A DNA stretch of 64,000 nucleotides from Candidatus Anammoxibacter sp. (GTDB lineage Bacteria; Planctomycetota; Brocadiia; Brocadiales; Anammoxibacteraceae): positions 43,810 to 107,809 of the forward strand of contig JAIQZQ010000128.1 in NCBI GenBank assembly GCA_021777105.1, written 5' to 3'. A program made the position numbers and the translations under genes. The number at the start of each line of letters is the position of its first letter. The first letter of the stretch is position 1. Under the pieces are notes generated by a model. It saw nothing but the letters and a program-made list of their open reading frames with translations. It was not told the origin of the DNA and did not search any database. Shown here in pieces: positions 1 to 8,056 of the stretch.

Positions 1-271
1 CGTCCTCAACGTTTTGAAGCTTGCTTGTGGCGTGGCTGTGAATTGAGCGCGGCAGGTCTTCCCTGCTCATGCCGCATCCGTTGTCCGTTACCTTAATAAG
101 CTTTTTGCCGCTCTCCTCAAGATAAACGTCTATCTTGGTTGCGCTGGCGTCCAAAGCGTTCTCCACCAGCTCCTTAACCACTGACGCCGGCCGCTCAATA
201 ACCTCGCCCGCTGCGATTTTATCAACAACTATTTTCGGAAGAATATTTATCTTGTGCGTTTCGTTTTCCAT
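1..271 (-). CDS. mutL: DNA mismatch repair protein MutL, N-terminal fragment (cut by window edge)
   Basis: This is the first 90 residues of MutL, the GHL-family ATPase that links mismatch recognition by MutS to strand incision or excision. The start ATG and the whole ATP-lid entry are visible. Motif I has Glu34 (the expected water-activating residue), Glu37 and Asn38 (Mg-binding) within the run KELVENALDA, and motif II is DNGCGM at residues 63-68. The signature IAAGEVIERPASVVKE sits at residues 19-34. The gene runs leftward out of the window, so the linker and the C-terminal dimerisation or endonuclease domain cannot be judged. The next gene to the right, tsaB, is on the same strand after a 171-bp gap that shows no clear gene. 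The family call is very secure. Confidence 0.93.
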   Translation of the reverse strand, partial: MENETHKINILPKIVVDKIAAGEVIERPASVVKELVENALDASATKIDVYLEESGKKLIKVTDNGCGMSREDLPRSIHSHATSKLQNVED

Positions 272-442
272 TTGATATGATGCGCGTGAATTTAAGATGT
301 AAAATGACCTTGTCGCCAACAAGAGAGAGTTATAATTTCATTAAAGACAAGGCCGTGTCCATAAAACTGCTTTTCAGGAAAAATAAATAATCGTCGTTAG
401 TTCAATGTCTCTGACTTGAACCAACGTGTTACTTTTGCCTTT

Positions 443-1198
443 TTACTTATCCGGGGAGGAATTTTTCTTTTCCACCGGTTCAGGCAGGCGTAAATATATC
501 GGTTGCAGGCCGTTTAAATCAATGCTCGCTCCGTTTTCAAATTTTTGTTTTCCAAGCATTGCAATAACCGACGCCTTTGGCGTGGCCAGTTCGTCGTTGC
601 CGAATGTTAAACCCGTTTTTTCAAAAACGTCTTTATGCCGAGCTATACCGTCGCCAAAAACAAAAGCGCCCGGCGGCAGTTTGTCAACCAGCGTTTCCGG
701 CGCAATAATCAGCAAATCTGATTTGCGATTCCAGGGTTTAATCTCTATTCTTGAGCGGTCTGATAATGTTTGATCCGGTTCGGCTATATTATGAGCCGCA
801 TCGTTGGTTTGCGCGCATTCATATATGCAAGCGTAAACCATTTTTCGTTTAGCGTCTATAATCGGGCAAGCGTATTTGTGGTTCGCCTCAACGTTTTGCG
901 CTATTGCGTCGAGGCCCGCGACATCAATAACCGGTTTCCGAAGCGTATACGCAAGCGTCTTTGCGCAAGCAACGCCAACCCGTATGCCGGTGTACGAACC
1001 AGGCCCGGCGTCAACTGCAATAAGGTCGATGTCGCTGGGTTTTAAGCCCTGTTCGTCAAAAATCTCTTTTATTGAGGGGAGCAGCTCTTTGCCGTGCAAC
1101 ATCCCTTTTTCAAACACTTTTTCAGAAATGACGGCGTCATCGCTTAAAACAGCCGCGCTTCCAACGCCGCCGGAAGTCTCTATGCCAAGAATTTTCAT
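443..1198 (-). CDS. tsaB: tRNA threonylcarbamoyladenosine biosynthesis protein TsaB
   Basis: TsaB (YeaZ) is the non-catalytic ASKHA-fold partner of TsaD in making t6A37 on ANN-decoding tRNAs. The 251-residue product starts MKILGIETSG, the phosphate-1-like strand and turn of the fold. It then carries the strongly conserved block DAGPGSYTGIRVG followed by AxAKTLAYTL near residues 65-90. Length is slightly above the usual 220-235 because of an extended C-terminal tail rich in charged residues. A TTG lies one codon upstream, but the ATG is the natural start. It is divergent from the glycosyltransferase gene to its right, with only about 30 bp between the two starts, so the promoters must be compact or overlapping. 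The family assignment is secure. Confidence 0.9.
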   Translation of the reverse strand: MKILGIETSGGVGSAAVLSDDAVISEKVFEKGMLHGKELLPSIKEIFDEQGLKPSDIDLIAVDAGPGSYTGIRVGVACAKTLAYTLRKPVIDVAGLDAIAQNVEANHKYACPIIDAKRKMVYACIYECAQTNDAAHNIAEPDQTLSDRSRIEIKPWNRKSDLLIIAPETLVDKLPPGAFVFGDGIARHKDVFEKTGLTFGNDELATPKASVIAMLGKQKFENGASIDLNGLQPIYLRLPEPVEKKNSSPDK

Positions 1199-1229
1199 CA
1201 ATTTTTATAATTGTTAAATTAACCTTAAA

Positions 1230-3065
1230 ATGAACCCTGCTCAATCGTCAGAATTAAATAAAACGCAGTATATAATAACATTTTTTGCCATTGTTGCCAT
1301 TACTTTTGGAATATATTCAAATTCCATTGACAACGAGTTTATTGATTACTGGGACGACAACACATACGTCACCGGCAACGCACTGGTCAAGAAACTGGAT
1401 TTTGATAATGTAAAACGGATATTTTCATCAGTTTTCTGGTTTGAATACTACCCCGTTTACACCCTGTCCCACAGTGTAGACTACTATTTTTGGGGCCTGA
1501 ATCCGGTTGGATACCATATTTCAAATATTTTCCTCCACTCATTAAACGCATTCTTTGTTTTTCTTATAATCGCCGCCATATCCCGAAAACGGTTAACAGC
1601 CTTTATCGCCGTATTGCTGTTTGTCGCGCACCCGTCAAATGTCGAATCCGTGGCTTACATCGCGCAGAGGAAAAATGAACTAGCGTTTTTCTTCATGTTA
1701 ACGTCATTCTATCTATTTATAAGACGCGAAAAGGGCAAACATACCCTTGCCCTTTATATCGCCTCATCGCTGCTGTTCTTCCTCTCAATACTTTCAAAAT
1801 CAACAGCAATAGCATTCCCGCTCCTTTTATTGATTTACGATTTCTGTTTTACAAAAAAGAGGCTAAGCGAAAAACTGCTGGACAAAATCCCGTATTTCAT
1901 TATCAGTTGCATAGGCGCATCAATAACCCTTTTGGTGTTTAAAGACCTCCATCATTATCAAAATTACGACGTCCCGCTCTATTTCCGCATCCTCACCATG
2001 CTAAAAGCGTTTAGCATATACATCGGCAAGCTCCTTGTGCCCATTAATTTAAACAACTTCTATTTCTACAACGTCTCAATCTCCGCAGCCGATTGGCGCG
2101 TTATAGTCGCAGCAATAGTTATCTCTATAACCCTGTATTGCGCGTATAAGAGTTATAAGAAGAATCCAACCCTGTCATTTTGCATAATGTGGTTCTTTGT
2201 ATGCCTGCTGCCCGTCTCAAACATAGTCAAAGGCCCGTTTTGGCTGGCTGAAAGGTTCATGTATCTGCCTTTGTTCGCATATTCCCTATTTGTCGCCACC
2301 CTGTTTACAAAAGCGGTTGAAAAATGCGGAGCATTGTCATCAAATAACAAATTAAGGAGGAATATAGCCATTGGAATTGTTGCATCCATGGCGTGTTTTT
2401 ACATGTATGGAACAGTTGCGCGAAACGCAGTGTGGCAAGACAGCGTAACCCTGTGGGAAGATTGCGCAACCAAAAATCCTCAAAGCTCACTGTCCCACGC
2501 ATACCTTGGCGGCTCATATTTTAAACGAGGCCTGAAGGAAAAGTCCAGGGACGAATGCGTCAAGGCCCTGCAAATAAACCCAAAAAGGTCAAACGCCTGG
2601 GCAAACCTTGCATACCTTGAACTTGGCAACGGTAATTTAGATGAAGCATACAAAAAAATTAGACTCGCGTTGTTGTATGAACCTGACAATTACGAAGCCC
2701 ACAACGCCCTCGGCATATTTTATATGTTTACAAAAAAGTACGACCGCGCCAAAACCGCCTTTAAACGCGCGTTGGAACTCAGACCGGAATCTATTATCGA
2801 TTTCGTGTCAATCCACAACAACCTCGGCATTACCATGCAAAAACAGGAAAACTACAAACAAGCCGCCGCCTCATTCTCAGAAGCCCTTAAATACAACCAC
2901 AACGATTTTAAATCAATCCTAAACCTCGCAGTAATGCACGCCTTTTATCTAAACAATAAAGAACAAGCCTCATACTATTTGCAAAAAATAGAGACCGCCA
3001 ATCAAGGAAATCCGACCGTCCAACAGGTAAAAGCCCGTATCAGCCAATTAAACAGCGGCAAATAG
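1230..3065 (+). CDS. Polytopic membrane glycosyltransferase (TMTC/GT-C-like) with C-terminal TPR repeats
   Basis: The 611-residue protein has roughly 10-12 hydrophobic segments followed by a soluble TPR tail from about residue 420. The first luminal/periplasmic loop after TM1 carries an acidic pair, Asp42-Asp43 in YWDDNTYV, as in GT-C enzymes that use polyprenyl-phosphate sugars. The stretch HPSNVESVAYIAQRKNE (residues 134-150) and AERFMYLP (about 340) are hallmarks of the bacterial relatives of eukaryotic TMTC O-mannosyltransferases. At least four TPR units follow (for example NAWANLAYLELGNGNLDEA). By family it probably transfers a sugar to a protein or lipid outside the membrane; donor and acceptor are unknown. 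It stands alone, divergent from tsaB. The architecture is secure and the exact activity is not. Confidence 0.75.
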   Translation: MNPAQSSELNKTQYIITFFAIVAITFGIYSNSIDNEFIDYWDDNTYVTGNALVKKLDFDNVKRIFSSVFWFEYYPVYTLSHSVDYYFWGLNPVGYHISNIFLHSLNAFFVFLIIAAISRKRLTAFIAVLLFVAHPSNVESVAYIAQRKNELAFFFMLTSFYLFIRREKGKHTLALYIASSLLFFLSILSKSTAIAFPLLLLIYDFCFTKKRLSEKLLDKIPYFIISCIGASITLLVFKDLHHYQNYDVPLYFRILTMLKAFSIYIGKLLVPINLNNFYFYNVSISAADWRVIVAAIVISITLYCAYKSYKKNPTLSFCIMWFFVCLLPVSNIVKGPFWLAERFMYLPLFAYSLFVATLFTKAVEKCGALSSNNKLRRNIAIGIVASMACFYMYGTVARNAVWQDSVTLWEDCATKNPQSSLSHAYLGGSYFKRGLKEKSRDECVKALQINPKRSNAWANLAYLELGNGNLDEAYKKIRLALLYEPDNYEAHNALGIFYMFTKKYDRAKTAFKRALELRPESIIDFVSIHNNLGITMQKQENYKQAAASFSEALKYNHNDFKSILNLAVMHAFYLNNKEQASYYLQKIETANQGNPTVQQVKARISQLNSGK

Positions 3066-3085
3066 AAACAACAATAACCCTATGA

Positions 3086-3132
3086 AAACATTGTGTATAT
3101 TTGCAATCGAAATGCAAATATACACAATGTTT
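3086..3132. repeat. Perfect 20-bp inverted repeat, solo copy of the palindrome before the ATPase gene
   Basis: Two 20-bp arms (aaacattgtgtatatttgca and its exact complement) flank a 7-nt centre, just after the glycosyltransferase stop codon. The inner core gtgtatatttgca is shared with the larger palindrome about 95 bp downstream. It may act as a terminator stem for the upstream gene, as an operator, or it may be the scar of a mobile palindromic unit; it lacks a following T-run. Confidence 0.7.
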
Positions 3133-3224
3133 GCTACTGCGACAGGCTATTTTGCCAGCATGGCAAATTTGCTTGGCCTGCGCTTTAAATACACCACAAA
3201 CATAAATAATTTAACCTTGACTCT

Positions 3225-3281
3225 CTTGTTTTTTCTGTGTATATTTGCATTTTGATTGCAAATATACACAGAAAAAACAAG
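3225..3281. promoter_or_regulatory. Perfect 25-bp inverted repeat abutting the ATPase start codon
   Basis: Arms of 25 bp with a 7-nt loop end two bases before the ATG of the AAA ATPase. The inner core gtgtatatttgca / tgcaaatatacac is the same as in the solo palindrome upstream. No ribosome binding site is visible between the palindrome and the ATG, so a hairpin in the mRNA would cover the translation start. It could be an operator for an autoregulator or a structured 5' leader. The palindrome itself is certain; its role is inferred. Confidence 0.7.
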
Positions 3282-3283
3282 TT

Positions 3284-4465
3284 ATGAAATATATTAAACG
3301 AAAAATAGAACCTTTTCTTAAAAAAGCCGCCTCCCAATTTCCGGCGCTTATCGTAACCGGTCCAAGGCAATCAGGAAAGACCACGCTTCTAAAACACATG
3401 TTTCAAAAGACCCATAATTACGTCACCCTTGATCATCCCGATATACGATTGATGGCGATACAAGAGCCGGAGCTCTTTATGGACAATTATAAACCCCCTG
3501 TGATTATAGACGAAATTCAGCGCGCGCCGGAATTGTTCTCATATATTAAAATGAAAATAGACGGCAATAGGCAAAAAAACGGACAATTTCTTCTAACCGG
3601 CTCGCAAAGTTTCCCGCTTATGGCCGGAGTCGGCGAATCATTGGCGGGCCGTATAGCCGTATTTACACTGTTGTCCCTTTCCATTAACGAACAGATAAGC
3701 AACCCTGTATTGACAAATGATTTGTTAAAAGGGTTTGCTCTAAGAGGGGGCTTTCCGGAACTTGCCACTCAAAAAAACAAAGATTCAAAGTTATGGTTTA
3801 ACGGCTATCTTCAAACTTATCTTGAGCGCGACTTAAGGCAGCTTCGCCAGGTCGGCGACTTGGCGGATTTTCAACGATTTCTTGAACTCTTAGCCTCAAT
3901 TAACGGGCAGGTCATTAACTTCTCAAATCTTTCAAGCGATTTGGGGGTTGCCGTAAACACTATAAAGGCCTGGGCATCCGTCCTTGAGACAAGCAACCAG
4001 ATTGCGCTTATAAAACCATATTACAAAAACAAGGGCAAACGAATAATCAAAAGCCCAAAGGTATATTTTACAGACACAGGTTTTCTCTGTTTTTTAAACG
4101 GAATTTCATATAAAGAACAGATCTTTAAGGGCCCTTTATCAGGACAACTTTTTGAAAACGTTTTATTAGGTGAGATTATAAGAGGATTTTATAATCGCGG
4201 GGAGACGCCGAAAATATTCTGGTGGCGAACTTCGCATGGCGAAGAAGTTGATTTTATCATTGACCGCAACGGAAAACTCACGCCAATTGAAGTCAAACTA
4301 ACATCAAGGATTAATAAAGGCCTGACAAAAAACCTCAATACATTTACCAAACTCTTTTCACAAGAGACTGATCAAGCCCTGCTAATAACACAGGCAACCA
4401 CCGGCATGAATTTCGATGACAAAATCAAGGCCGTCACTGTCGCTAATTTCTTTAAAACGATATAG
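3284..4465 (+). CDS. AAA ATPase with C-terminal DUF4143 (PD-(D/E)XK-like) domain
   Basis: The 393-residue protein belongs to the AAA_14 + DUF4143 family, abundant accessory ATPases of unknown cellular role. Walker A is GPRQSGKT (residues 26-33), Walker B is VIIDEIQ with Asp76 and Glu77, and the sensor strand is LLTGSQ near 103-108. The C-terminal part has EVDFIIDRNGKLTPIEVKL, a D...ExK pattern like that of restriction-type nuclease folds. The ATG (MKYIKRKIEP) is preferred over an in-frame TTG 39 bp upstream, because translating from that codon would read through the palindrome. Length matches the family (about 380-400). There is no partner gene, which is usual. The palindrome at its start suggests self-regulation or horizontal movement as a unit. 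Confidence 0.85.
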   Translation: MKYIKRKIEPFLKKAASQFPALIVTGPRQSGKTTLLKHMFQKTHNYVTLDHPDIRLMAIQEPELFMDNYKPPVIIDEIQRAPELFSYIKMKIDGNRQKNGQFLLTGSQSFPLMAGVGESLAGRIAVFTLLSLSINEQISNPVLTNDLLKGFALRGGFPELATQKNKDSKLWFNGYLQTYLERDLRQLRQVGDLADFQRFLELLASINGQVINFSNLSSDLGVAVNTIKAWASVLETSNQIALIKPYYKNKGKRIIKSPKVYFTDTGFLCFLNGISYKEQIFKGPLSGQLFENVLLGEIIRGFYNRGETPKIFWWRTSHGEEVDFIIDRNGKLTPIEVKLTSRINKGLTKNLNTFTKLFSQETDQALLITQATTGMNFDDKIKAVTVANFFKTI

Positions 4466-4471
4466 ACACAT

Positions 4472-4538
4472 CGTAAATCCGTATAATCAGCATCCTCCGC
4501 GTTCCATGTGCTTTTAGCTTTTACCGATCACAGATTAC
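4472..4538. repeat. Dispersed intergenic repeat, copy 1 (ccgcgttccatg / ttaccgatcac type)
   Basis: This segment is about 90% identical to one near 7.4 kb (sharing ccgcgttccatg and gcttttaccgatcac). A shorter related piece with ttaccgatcac lies near 51.6 kb. It is non-coding and sits right after the ATPase stop codon. Confidence 0.6.
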
Positions 4539-4684
4539 CTATCACCGCTTACTTTTCTTTCCTCCGGATTGCCATGGCAGCGAAATACAATTGACCTTTA
4601 AAAGATTAAAAGTCATAATAAGCGCGTAAAATATTTACATCCGTCATCTTTTTAACAATACTATAGCGGCATATTCTGTTTTTT

Positions 4685-4748
4685 GTCATTTCGAGTGAAT
4701 ACGAGAAATCTAAACCACTTACTTTTCGTGGTTTCTCTTGCCGATCGA
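4685..4748. repeat. Intergenic hairpin-type repeat (gtcatttcgag ... gagaaatct)
   Basis: The segment begins gtcatttcgag and contains cgagaaatctaaaccac, imperfectly complementary to the following gtggtttctcttg. This resembles the short 'GTCATTTCGA ... GAGAAATCT' intergenic repeats known from several bacterial phyla; that resemblance is from memory and not searched. The open frame across it is not considered a gene. Confidence 0.4.
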
Positions 4749-4811
4749 AAAAGATAAAGCGTTTATAAGCTTGAGCAAAACAAAATAATGCCGCAGTAGT
4801 GAACAAAAAAC

Positions 4812-5459
4812 ATGAAAGTCAAACTAACACAAGCGCAAAAGATACAGGTTAATGATTCGAAAGACGTTTACGGCATTATGCGAAAGATATTGTTGCGCGA
4901 GGATAAATACGGCAGGTCTAAAGAACACTTCTGGGTGGTCGGCCTGGATGTTGACAACCGCATACTCTACATAGAGCTTATAAGTTTAGGCAGCATAACA
5001 TTCGCCACTGTAAACCCTAACGACGTGTTTCGCCTTGCGGTTAGAAAAGAGGCGGCAGGCGTCATACTTGTGCATAACCACCCGGGTGAGAATCTGGAGC
5101 CGTCCGACAAGGATCTGGAAGTGACGGACAGGCTCATACAGTCCGCAAAGATTTTAAGCACAGAGGTTCTAGACCATATCATAATATCAACCGAAACCTA
5201 TTTCAGCTTTGTTCAAACCGGCTATTTCGCAGTACTGATCGAAAGCGAAAAATTTGTCACCGCATACGCAAAAATGGACAGGCTAAAGGAAGAATCATAT
5301 GAAAAAGGAATTGGCGATGGTAAAAAGGAACGCGATATTGAAATAGCCAAAGAATTGCTAAAAAATGGAGCGGAAATTGATATGATCGTTAAATCTACAG
5401 GATTATCAAAAACCCAAATCACCGGATTGTCAAAGACAAAGAAGAAAATAAAGAAATAA
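4812..5459 (+). CDS. RadC-like JAB/MPN domain protein with a Rpn-like C-terminal tail
   Basis: Residues 15-145 form a RadC-type JAB (MPN+) domain. The metal-binding JAMM motif is complete: His88, His90, Ser98 and Asp101 in VHNHPGENLEPSDKDLE, with an upstream Glu38. Normal RadC has an N-terminal helix-hairpin-helix before this domain; here it is absent. Instead the protein ends with a charged helical tail (GDGKKERDIEIAKELL, then STGLSKTQITGLSKTK). That tail resembles the C-terminal segment of Rpn/PD-(D/E)XK transposase-like proteins, an unusual pairing. JAB proteins of this class occur on mobile elements and next to restriction genes, and their role is unresolved. It is followed by a tandem hairpin and the convergent PIN toxin gene. 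Confidence 0.8.
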   Translation: MKVKLTQAQKIQVNDSKDVYGIMRKILLREDKYGRSKEHFWVVGLDVDNRILYIELISLGSITFATVNPNDVFRLAVRKEAAGVILVHNHPGENLEPSDKDLEVTDRLIQSAKILSTEVLDHIIISTETYFSFVQTGYFAVLIESEKFVTAYAKMDRLKEESYEKGIGDGKKERDIEIAKELLKNGAEIDMIVKSTGLSKTQITGLSKTKKKIKK

Positions 5460-5465
5460 TCAGCT

Positions 5466-5516
5466 CATTACAAGGCTTCGCCTTGTAATGTAGTGTCCTA
5501 TGAGGCTCCGCCTCAT
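5466..5516. terminator. Two tandem hairpins between convergent genes (likely bidirectional terminator)
   Basis: A 10-bp stem (cattacaagg / ccttgtaatg, loop cttcg) is followed after 9 bp by a 6-bp stem (atgagg / cctcat, loop ctccg). They separate the convergent RadC-like and PIN genes, and the second overlaps the PIN stop codon. There is no strong T-run, so intrinsic termination is plausible but not proven. Confidence 0.55.
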
Positions 5517-5950
5517 TCTGGACGTTTATATTGACCCGCCCCTAAGGGCTCAATCAGAAATCCTGCTTGCTTAAAATGTTTGTCAAAAGTATATACTTTT
5601 TCTATTCCGAAATTATGCATAACGACAAAAGATATGCAGTCCGTGAGTGAATAATCTTTATCATTATGTTGTTGGAAATATGCCCAACCTTGAAAGAATA
5701 GTTCCTCATCAATATGTATAAATTGGACAGATGGGCTTCGTAAAAGATAGTTGCCCACTTGAACTGATTTTTCATGATGGCCTTTTTTAGTGAAGAACGT
5801 AACTATTTCATCAAACACATATGATGTGACGACTAGCGGAGGTAATGAATTAACCACATTTTGCCAATGCTGTTTTGCGACTTGATGGTTTTGATCATTG
5901 GACAGTTCCAAGGCTAATAAATATCCTGTATCTACAAAAACCGTATTCAT
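5513..5950 (-). CDS. PIN-domain ribonuclease toxin (VapC-like)
   Basis: The 145-residue protein has the PIN-fold acidic set: Asp7 in VDTGY, Glu48 in SYVFDEIV, Asp104 in YSLTDCISFVVM, and Asp123 in VYTFDKHF. Families of this kind cleave specific RNAs, often tRNA or rRNA, when freed from their antitoxin. Length is typical of VapC. Its start overlaps the upstream small antitoxin gene by four bases (ATGA), the normal layout of a translationally coupled toxin-antitoxin pair. The protein appears intact. Target RNA cannot be inferred. Confidence 0.85.
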   Translation of the reverse strand: MNTVFVDTGYLLALELSNDQNHQVAKQHWQNVVNSLPPLVVTSYVFDEIVTFFTKKGHHEKSVQVGNYLLRSPSVQFIHIDEELFFQGWAYFQQHNDKDYSLTDCISFVVMHNFGIEKVYTFDKHFKQAGFLIEPLGAGQYKRPE

Positions 5951-6153
5951 TGGTTATAAATGTATTTGTCATGTTGCTCTGATGCGTCGCTAACATCAAC
6001 TGTGACAGGTTGGCTTCCTAAATTTTTTATAGGATCATTGTCAATGGGTATAACCATAACAATTCCATGTTCAACCCGAATATCAACTTCATTGATACCT
6101 TCCAGATATTTTTTTGGAATTAATATGCCTTGTTCGCTTACCTTTGTTTTCAT
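5947..6153 (-). CDS. Antitoxin of the PIN toxin pair (AbrB/MazE-like swapped-hairpin type)
   Basis: The 68-residue protein begins MKTKVSEQGILIPKKYLEGI, with a strand-turn-strand pattern and the 'G-x-x-I-P-K' element common in AbrB-like antitoxins. This is followed by a short polar C-terminal arm suited to binding the toxin. The ATG has a good ribosome binding site (AAGGGAG) seven bases upstream and is chosen over an in-frame TTG. It overlaps the PIN toxin start by four bases. By analogy it would bind the promoter and neutralise the nuclease. Family assignment is moderate because the protein is short. Confidence 0.75.
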   Translation of the reverse strand: MKTKVSEQGILIPKKYLEGINEVDIRVEHGIVMVIPIDNDPIKNLGSQPVTVDVSDASEQHDKYIYNQ

Positions 6154-6397
6154 ATGAACTCCCTTCAATATATAAATTTCAATAACGAACGCTTAAACGG
6201 ATTGTGATTTTTTTTGATAGAAAATTCTCAATCATTTTAGATGTATTATAGCTTTAAAATAAAATGGATTCATTATCTTTTTTATAATGAAAATATAATT
6301 AGAGCCCCGTTTTGCCGTTAGATTCATTTGCTTGTAAGAAAAACTATTGCCGGAATAATCAATACTAAATAATCAAGACGCCTCCTCCCGTAACTTT

Positions 6398-6475
6398 GAT
6401 CACAAAATAAGAGACAAAGGCGGCAAGCCAAACGGCAAAACTATTTTAGAGGTTTTTGATGACTTGGTCGATTAA
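6398..6475 (+). pseudogene. Short orphan coding remnant inside a 355-bp gene-free stretch
   Basis: One frame reads DHKIRDKGGKPNGKTILEVF and ends at a stop 26 codons later, with a composition like a real protein C-terminus. No start or ribosome binding site precedes it. The rest of the interval between the antitoxin and the next gene on the right is AT-rich and shows nothing else. This could be the broken tail of a deleted gene, or chance. Confidence 0.25.
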
Positions 6476-6508
6476 TATCTTTAAACAATTCAACAATCAA
6501 TATCCATA

Positions 6509-6982
6509 TTATTGCTCATCCCTCTCCCCAAGCAACAGCTCAACCGCTTCGCGCATTTCAGGGTGTTGCCTTTCCAGTATGGCCGGGTCTCTGTCTGAAT
6601 CCAGATAGTTTAACGCCACCATATGCGGCGCGCAAAGGCTTTCCCCATCTTTTAAATGAACTTTAATTATACCTATCGCCCCATTTATTGTATTAACATC
6701 GTTAAACTTAAAAGTGTAACGTAAAAATGATCCGGCCACTTGTTTCGATTGATTTGTATTGGTAAAACAAACTTTTTTTAAAATAGTTTCGGTCACCAGC
6801 GGTAACTCACTGATTGCCGAATTTGCATAAAATATAGCAAGATCAATTACAGCGGCTAAACGGATTTCACAGGAATCATCATTTAGAAACTTGACCATCT
6901 TTGCACGCAAATTTTTGATAAACCGCTCATTCCCGAAATAATCCTTGCCTCTTGGCGCTCTACCCACAACTAAATAAGGCAT
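6509..6982 (-). CDS. Hypothetical protein, possibly truncated at its N-terminus
   Basis: I do not recognise this 157-residue protein. It starts MPYLVVGRAPRGKDYFGNER without a convincing ribosome binding site. The middle is helical, with HEAT-like spacing (for example EIRLAAVIDLAIFYANSAI and a later NYLDSDRDPAILE), and it ends with an acidic tail (LLGERDEQ). It lacks a signal peptide or membrane segment. It lies in a patch of accessory and degraded genes, so it could be a leftover fragment of a longer repeat protein. Codon use looks coding, but function is unknown. Confidence 0.45.
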   Translation of the reverse strand: MPYLVVGRAPRGKDYFGNERFIKNLRAKMVKFLNDDSCEIRLAAVIDLAIFYANSAISELPLVTETILKKVCFTNTNQSKQVAGSFLRYTFKFNDVNTINGAIGIIKVHLKDGESLCAPHMVALNYLDSDRDPAILERQHPEMREAVELLLGERDEQ

Positions 6983-7418
6983 ATGACATTTCTAAATATA
7001 TACGAAACAATTTTGTTGCGCATCAATATTGTTTCGTAAATTTAAGGCTTGTCAATTTTTTAACCCAGATGACTATGGCGAATCCGAATCTCCCTTGCTA
7101 CCTATTTGCCATTTACGAGGATAATTCTCACTAAAGCAGGCAAGCAGCTTAGTGTTTATTAATTAGTCAAATAGTGAAATCTAGGAAAATTTGAATGTTT
7201 TAGATGATTTTGCGTGGAATAAATACGGGGATTTTAAGTGGTGTAATTGTGATTGCAAGGCAAAAACATTTAGAAGCAGTCTGCAAGACTGGGGCGGCTT
7301 TTGATTGGTAATTTCCGGTTTGCCCGGGTTATGGTTGTTATAATGTTCGAACGTTGGGCCGTTTAATTTCTCCCATGTTCATAAAGTGTTTTGACTTACA
7401 GTTTTTAGCTTTTATCCG
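6983..7418. other. Intergenic region with one orphan coding fragment
   Basis: No intact gene is seen. On the plus strand near 7170-7300 one frame reads through a Cys-rich piece (DDFAWNKYGDFKWCNCDCKA) and stops at GGF. This looks like a remnant of a coding sequence without a start. The rest is low-complexity AT-rich sequence. Confidence 0.35.
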
Positions 7419-7483
7419 CGTAAATCCGTGTAATCAGCGTCATCCGCGTTCCATGCTTTTTGCTTTTACCGATCACCGATTAC
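7419..7483. repeat. Dispersed intergenic repeat, copy 2
   Basis: Nearly the same sequence as the repeat after the AAA ATPase gene near 4.5 kb, sharing cgtaaatccgt, ccgcgttccatg and cttttaccgatcac. It abuts the end of the potassium-channel gene. Confidence 0.6.
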
Positions 7484-7492
7484 TGGTTTGGC

Positions 7493-8056
7493 CTACCTCA
7501 ACCACACATTACCCAACGTCACAAGAAACAGCGCCATAGTCAACCACCCCAATACCCCTTCAATCATCGCGCACAACTTAAACCCGCCTTTAGGGCTGTA
7601 GTCCCCATACCCAACCGTTGTAAAAGTCATAACGCTGAAATAGAAACAGTTGTATAATCGTTTAGGCCATTTTTTATCCATATCTTTATTATCAATCTTT
7701 TGCTCACACTCCTTTAGTTGATCAGCAACCTCATCAGGTTTTGCCGGTGGGCCGATTTTAAGCTTTACCTTTATCTTTTTAATGTCTCCTTTTAAATCAT
7801 TTATCTCTTTTTTTGTTTGCCGGTATTCTATGGAACATTTTCTTGAAAAATAGATAAACGTAAAAACAACAATCAGGAAACCTGCCATGCCAACTGCTCT
7901 AAACGGCCTGACCCCGTATCCATTTAGCAAAAAAACAAAAGCGTTGGGGCGCAAATTGCGTGGATGAAAGCAGGAAAGCAAGAGCACAAACCAAAGAGGT
8001 AGAGGGGGAGAGTAAACGGCAATATCATTAGAGATGGTGATTTTTAGTTGCCGCAC
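7493..8056 (-). CDS. Two-TM potassium channel pore protein, N-terminally truncated
   Basis: The selectivity filter TTVGYGDYSP and its pore helix (YFSVMTFTTVGYGD), a preceding TM helix (MAGFLIVVFTFIYF) and a following TM helix (LGWLTMALFLVTLGNVWLR) define a KcsA-like Ion_trans_2 pore. A long charged coiled segment sits between TM1 and the pore, unlike a minimal channel. The text NGYGVRPFRAVG before TM1 is typical of channels whose N-terminus is a pentapeptide-repeat or other cytoplasmic domain. Here that domain is replaced by unrelated residues, and the only start is a GTG overlapping the stop of the neighbouring toxin remnant. The gene therefore looks cut at its 5' end by a rearrangement. Whether it is expressed is uncertain. 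Confidence 0.65.
   Translation of the reverse strand: MRQLKITISNDIAVYSPPLPLWFVLLLSCFHPRNLRPNAFVFLLNGYGVRPFRAVGMAGFLIVVFTFIYFSRKCSIEYRQTKKEINDLKGDIKKIKVKLKIGPPAKPDEVADQLKECEQKIDNKDMDKKWPKRLYNCFYFSVMTFTTVGYGDYSPKGGFKLCAMIEGVLGWLTMALFLVTLGNVWLR

Noticed and set aside
4606..4806. 66-codon minus-strand frame in the intergenic repeat
   Set aside because: Covers the gtcatttcgag repeat and has no ribosome site or family; more likely chance across a repeat.
7354..7657. Two short plus-strand frames (61 and 65 codons) near 7.4-7.6 kb
   Set aside because: They cover the dispersed repeat and the antisense of the potassium-channel gene, with no motifs or ribosome sites.
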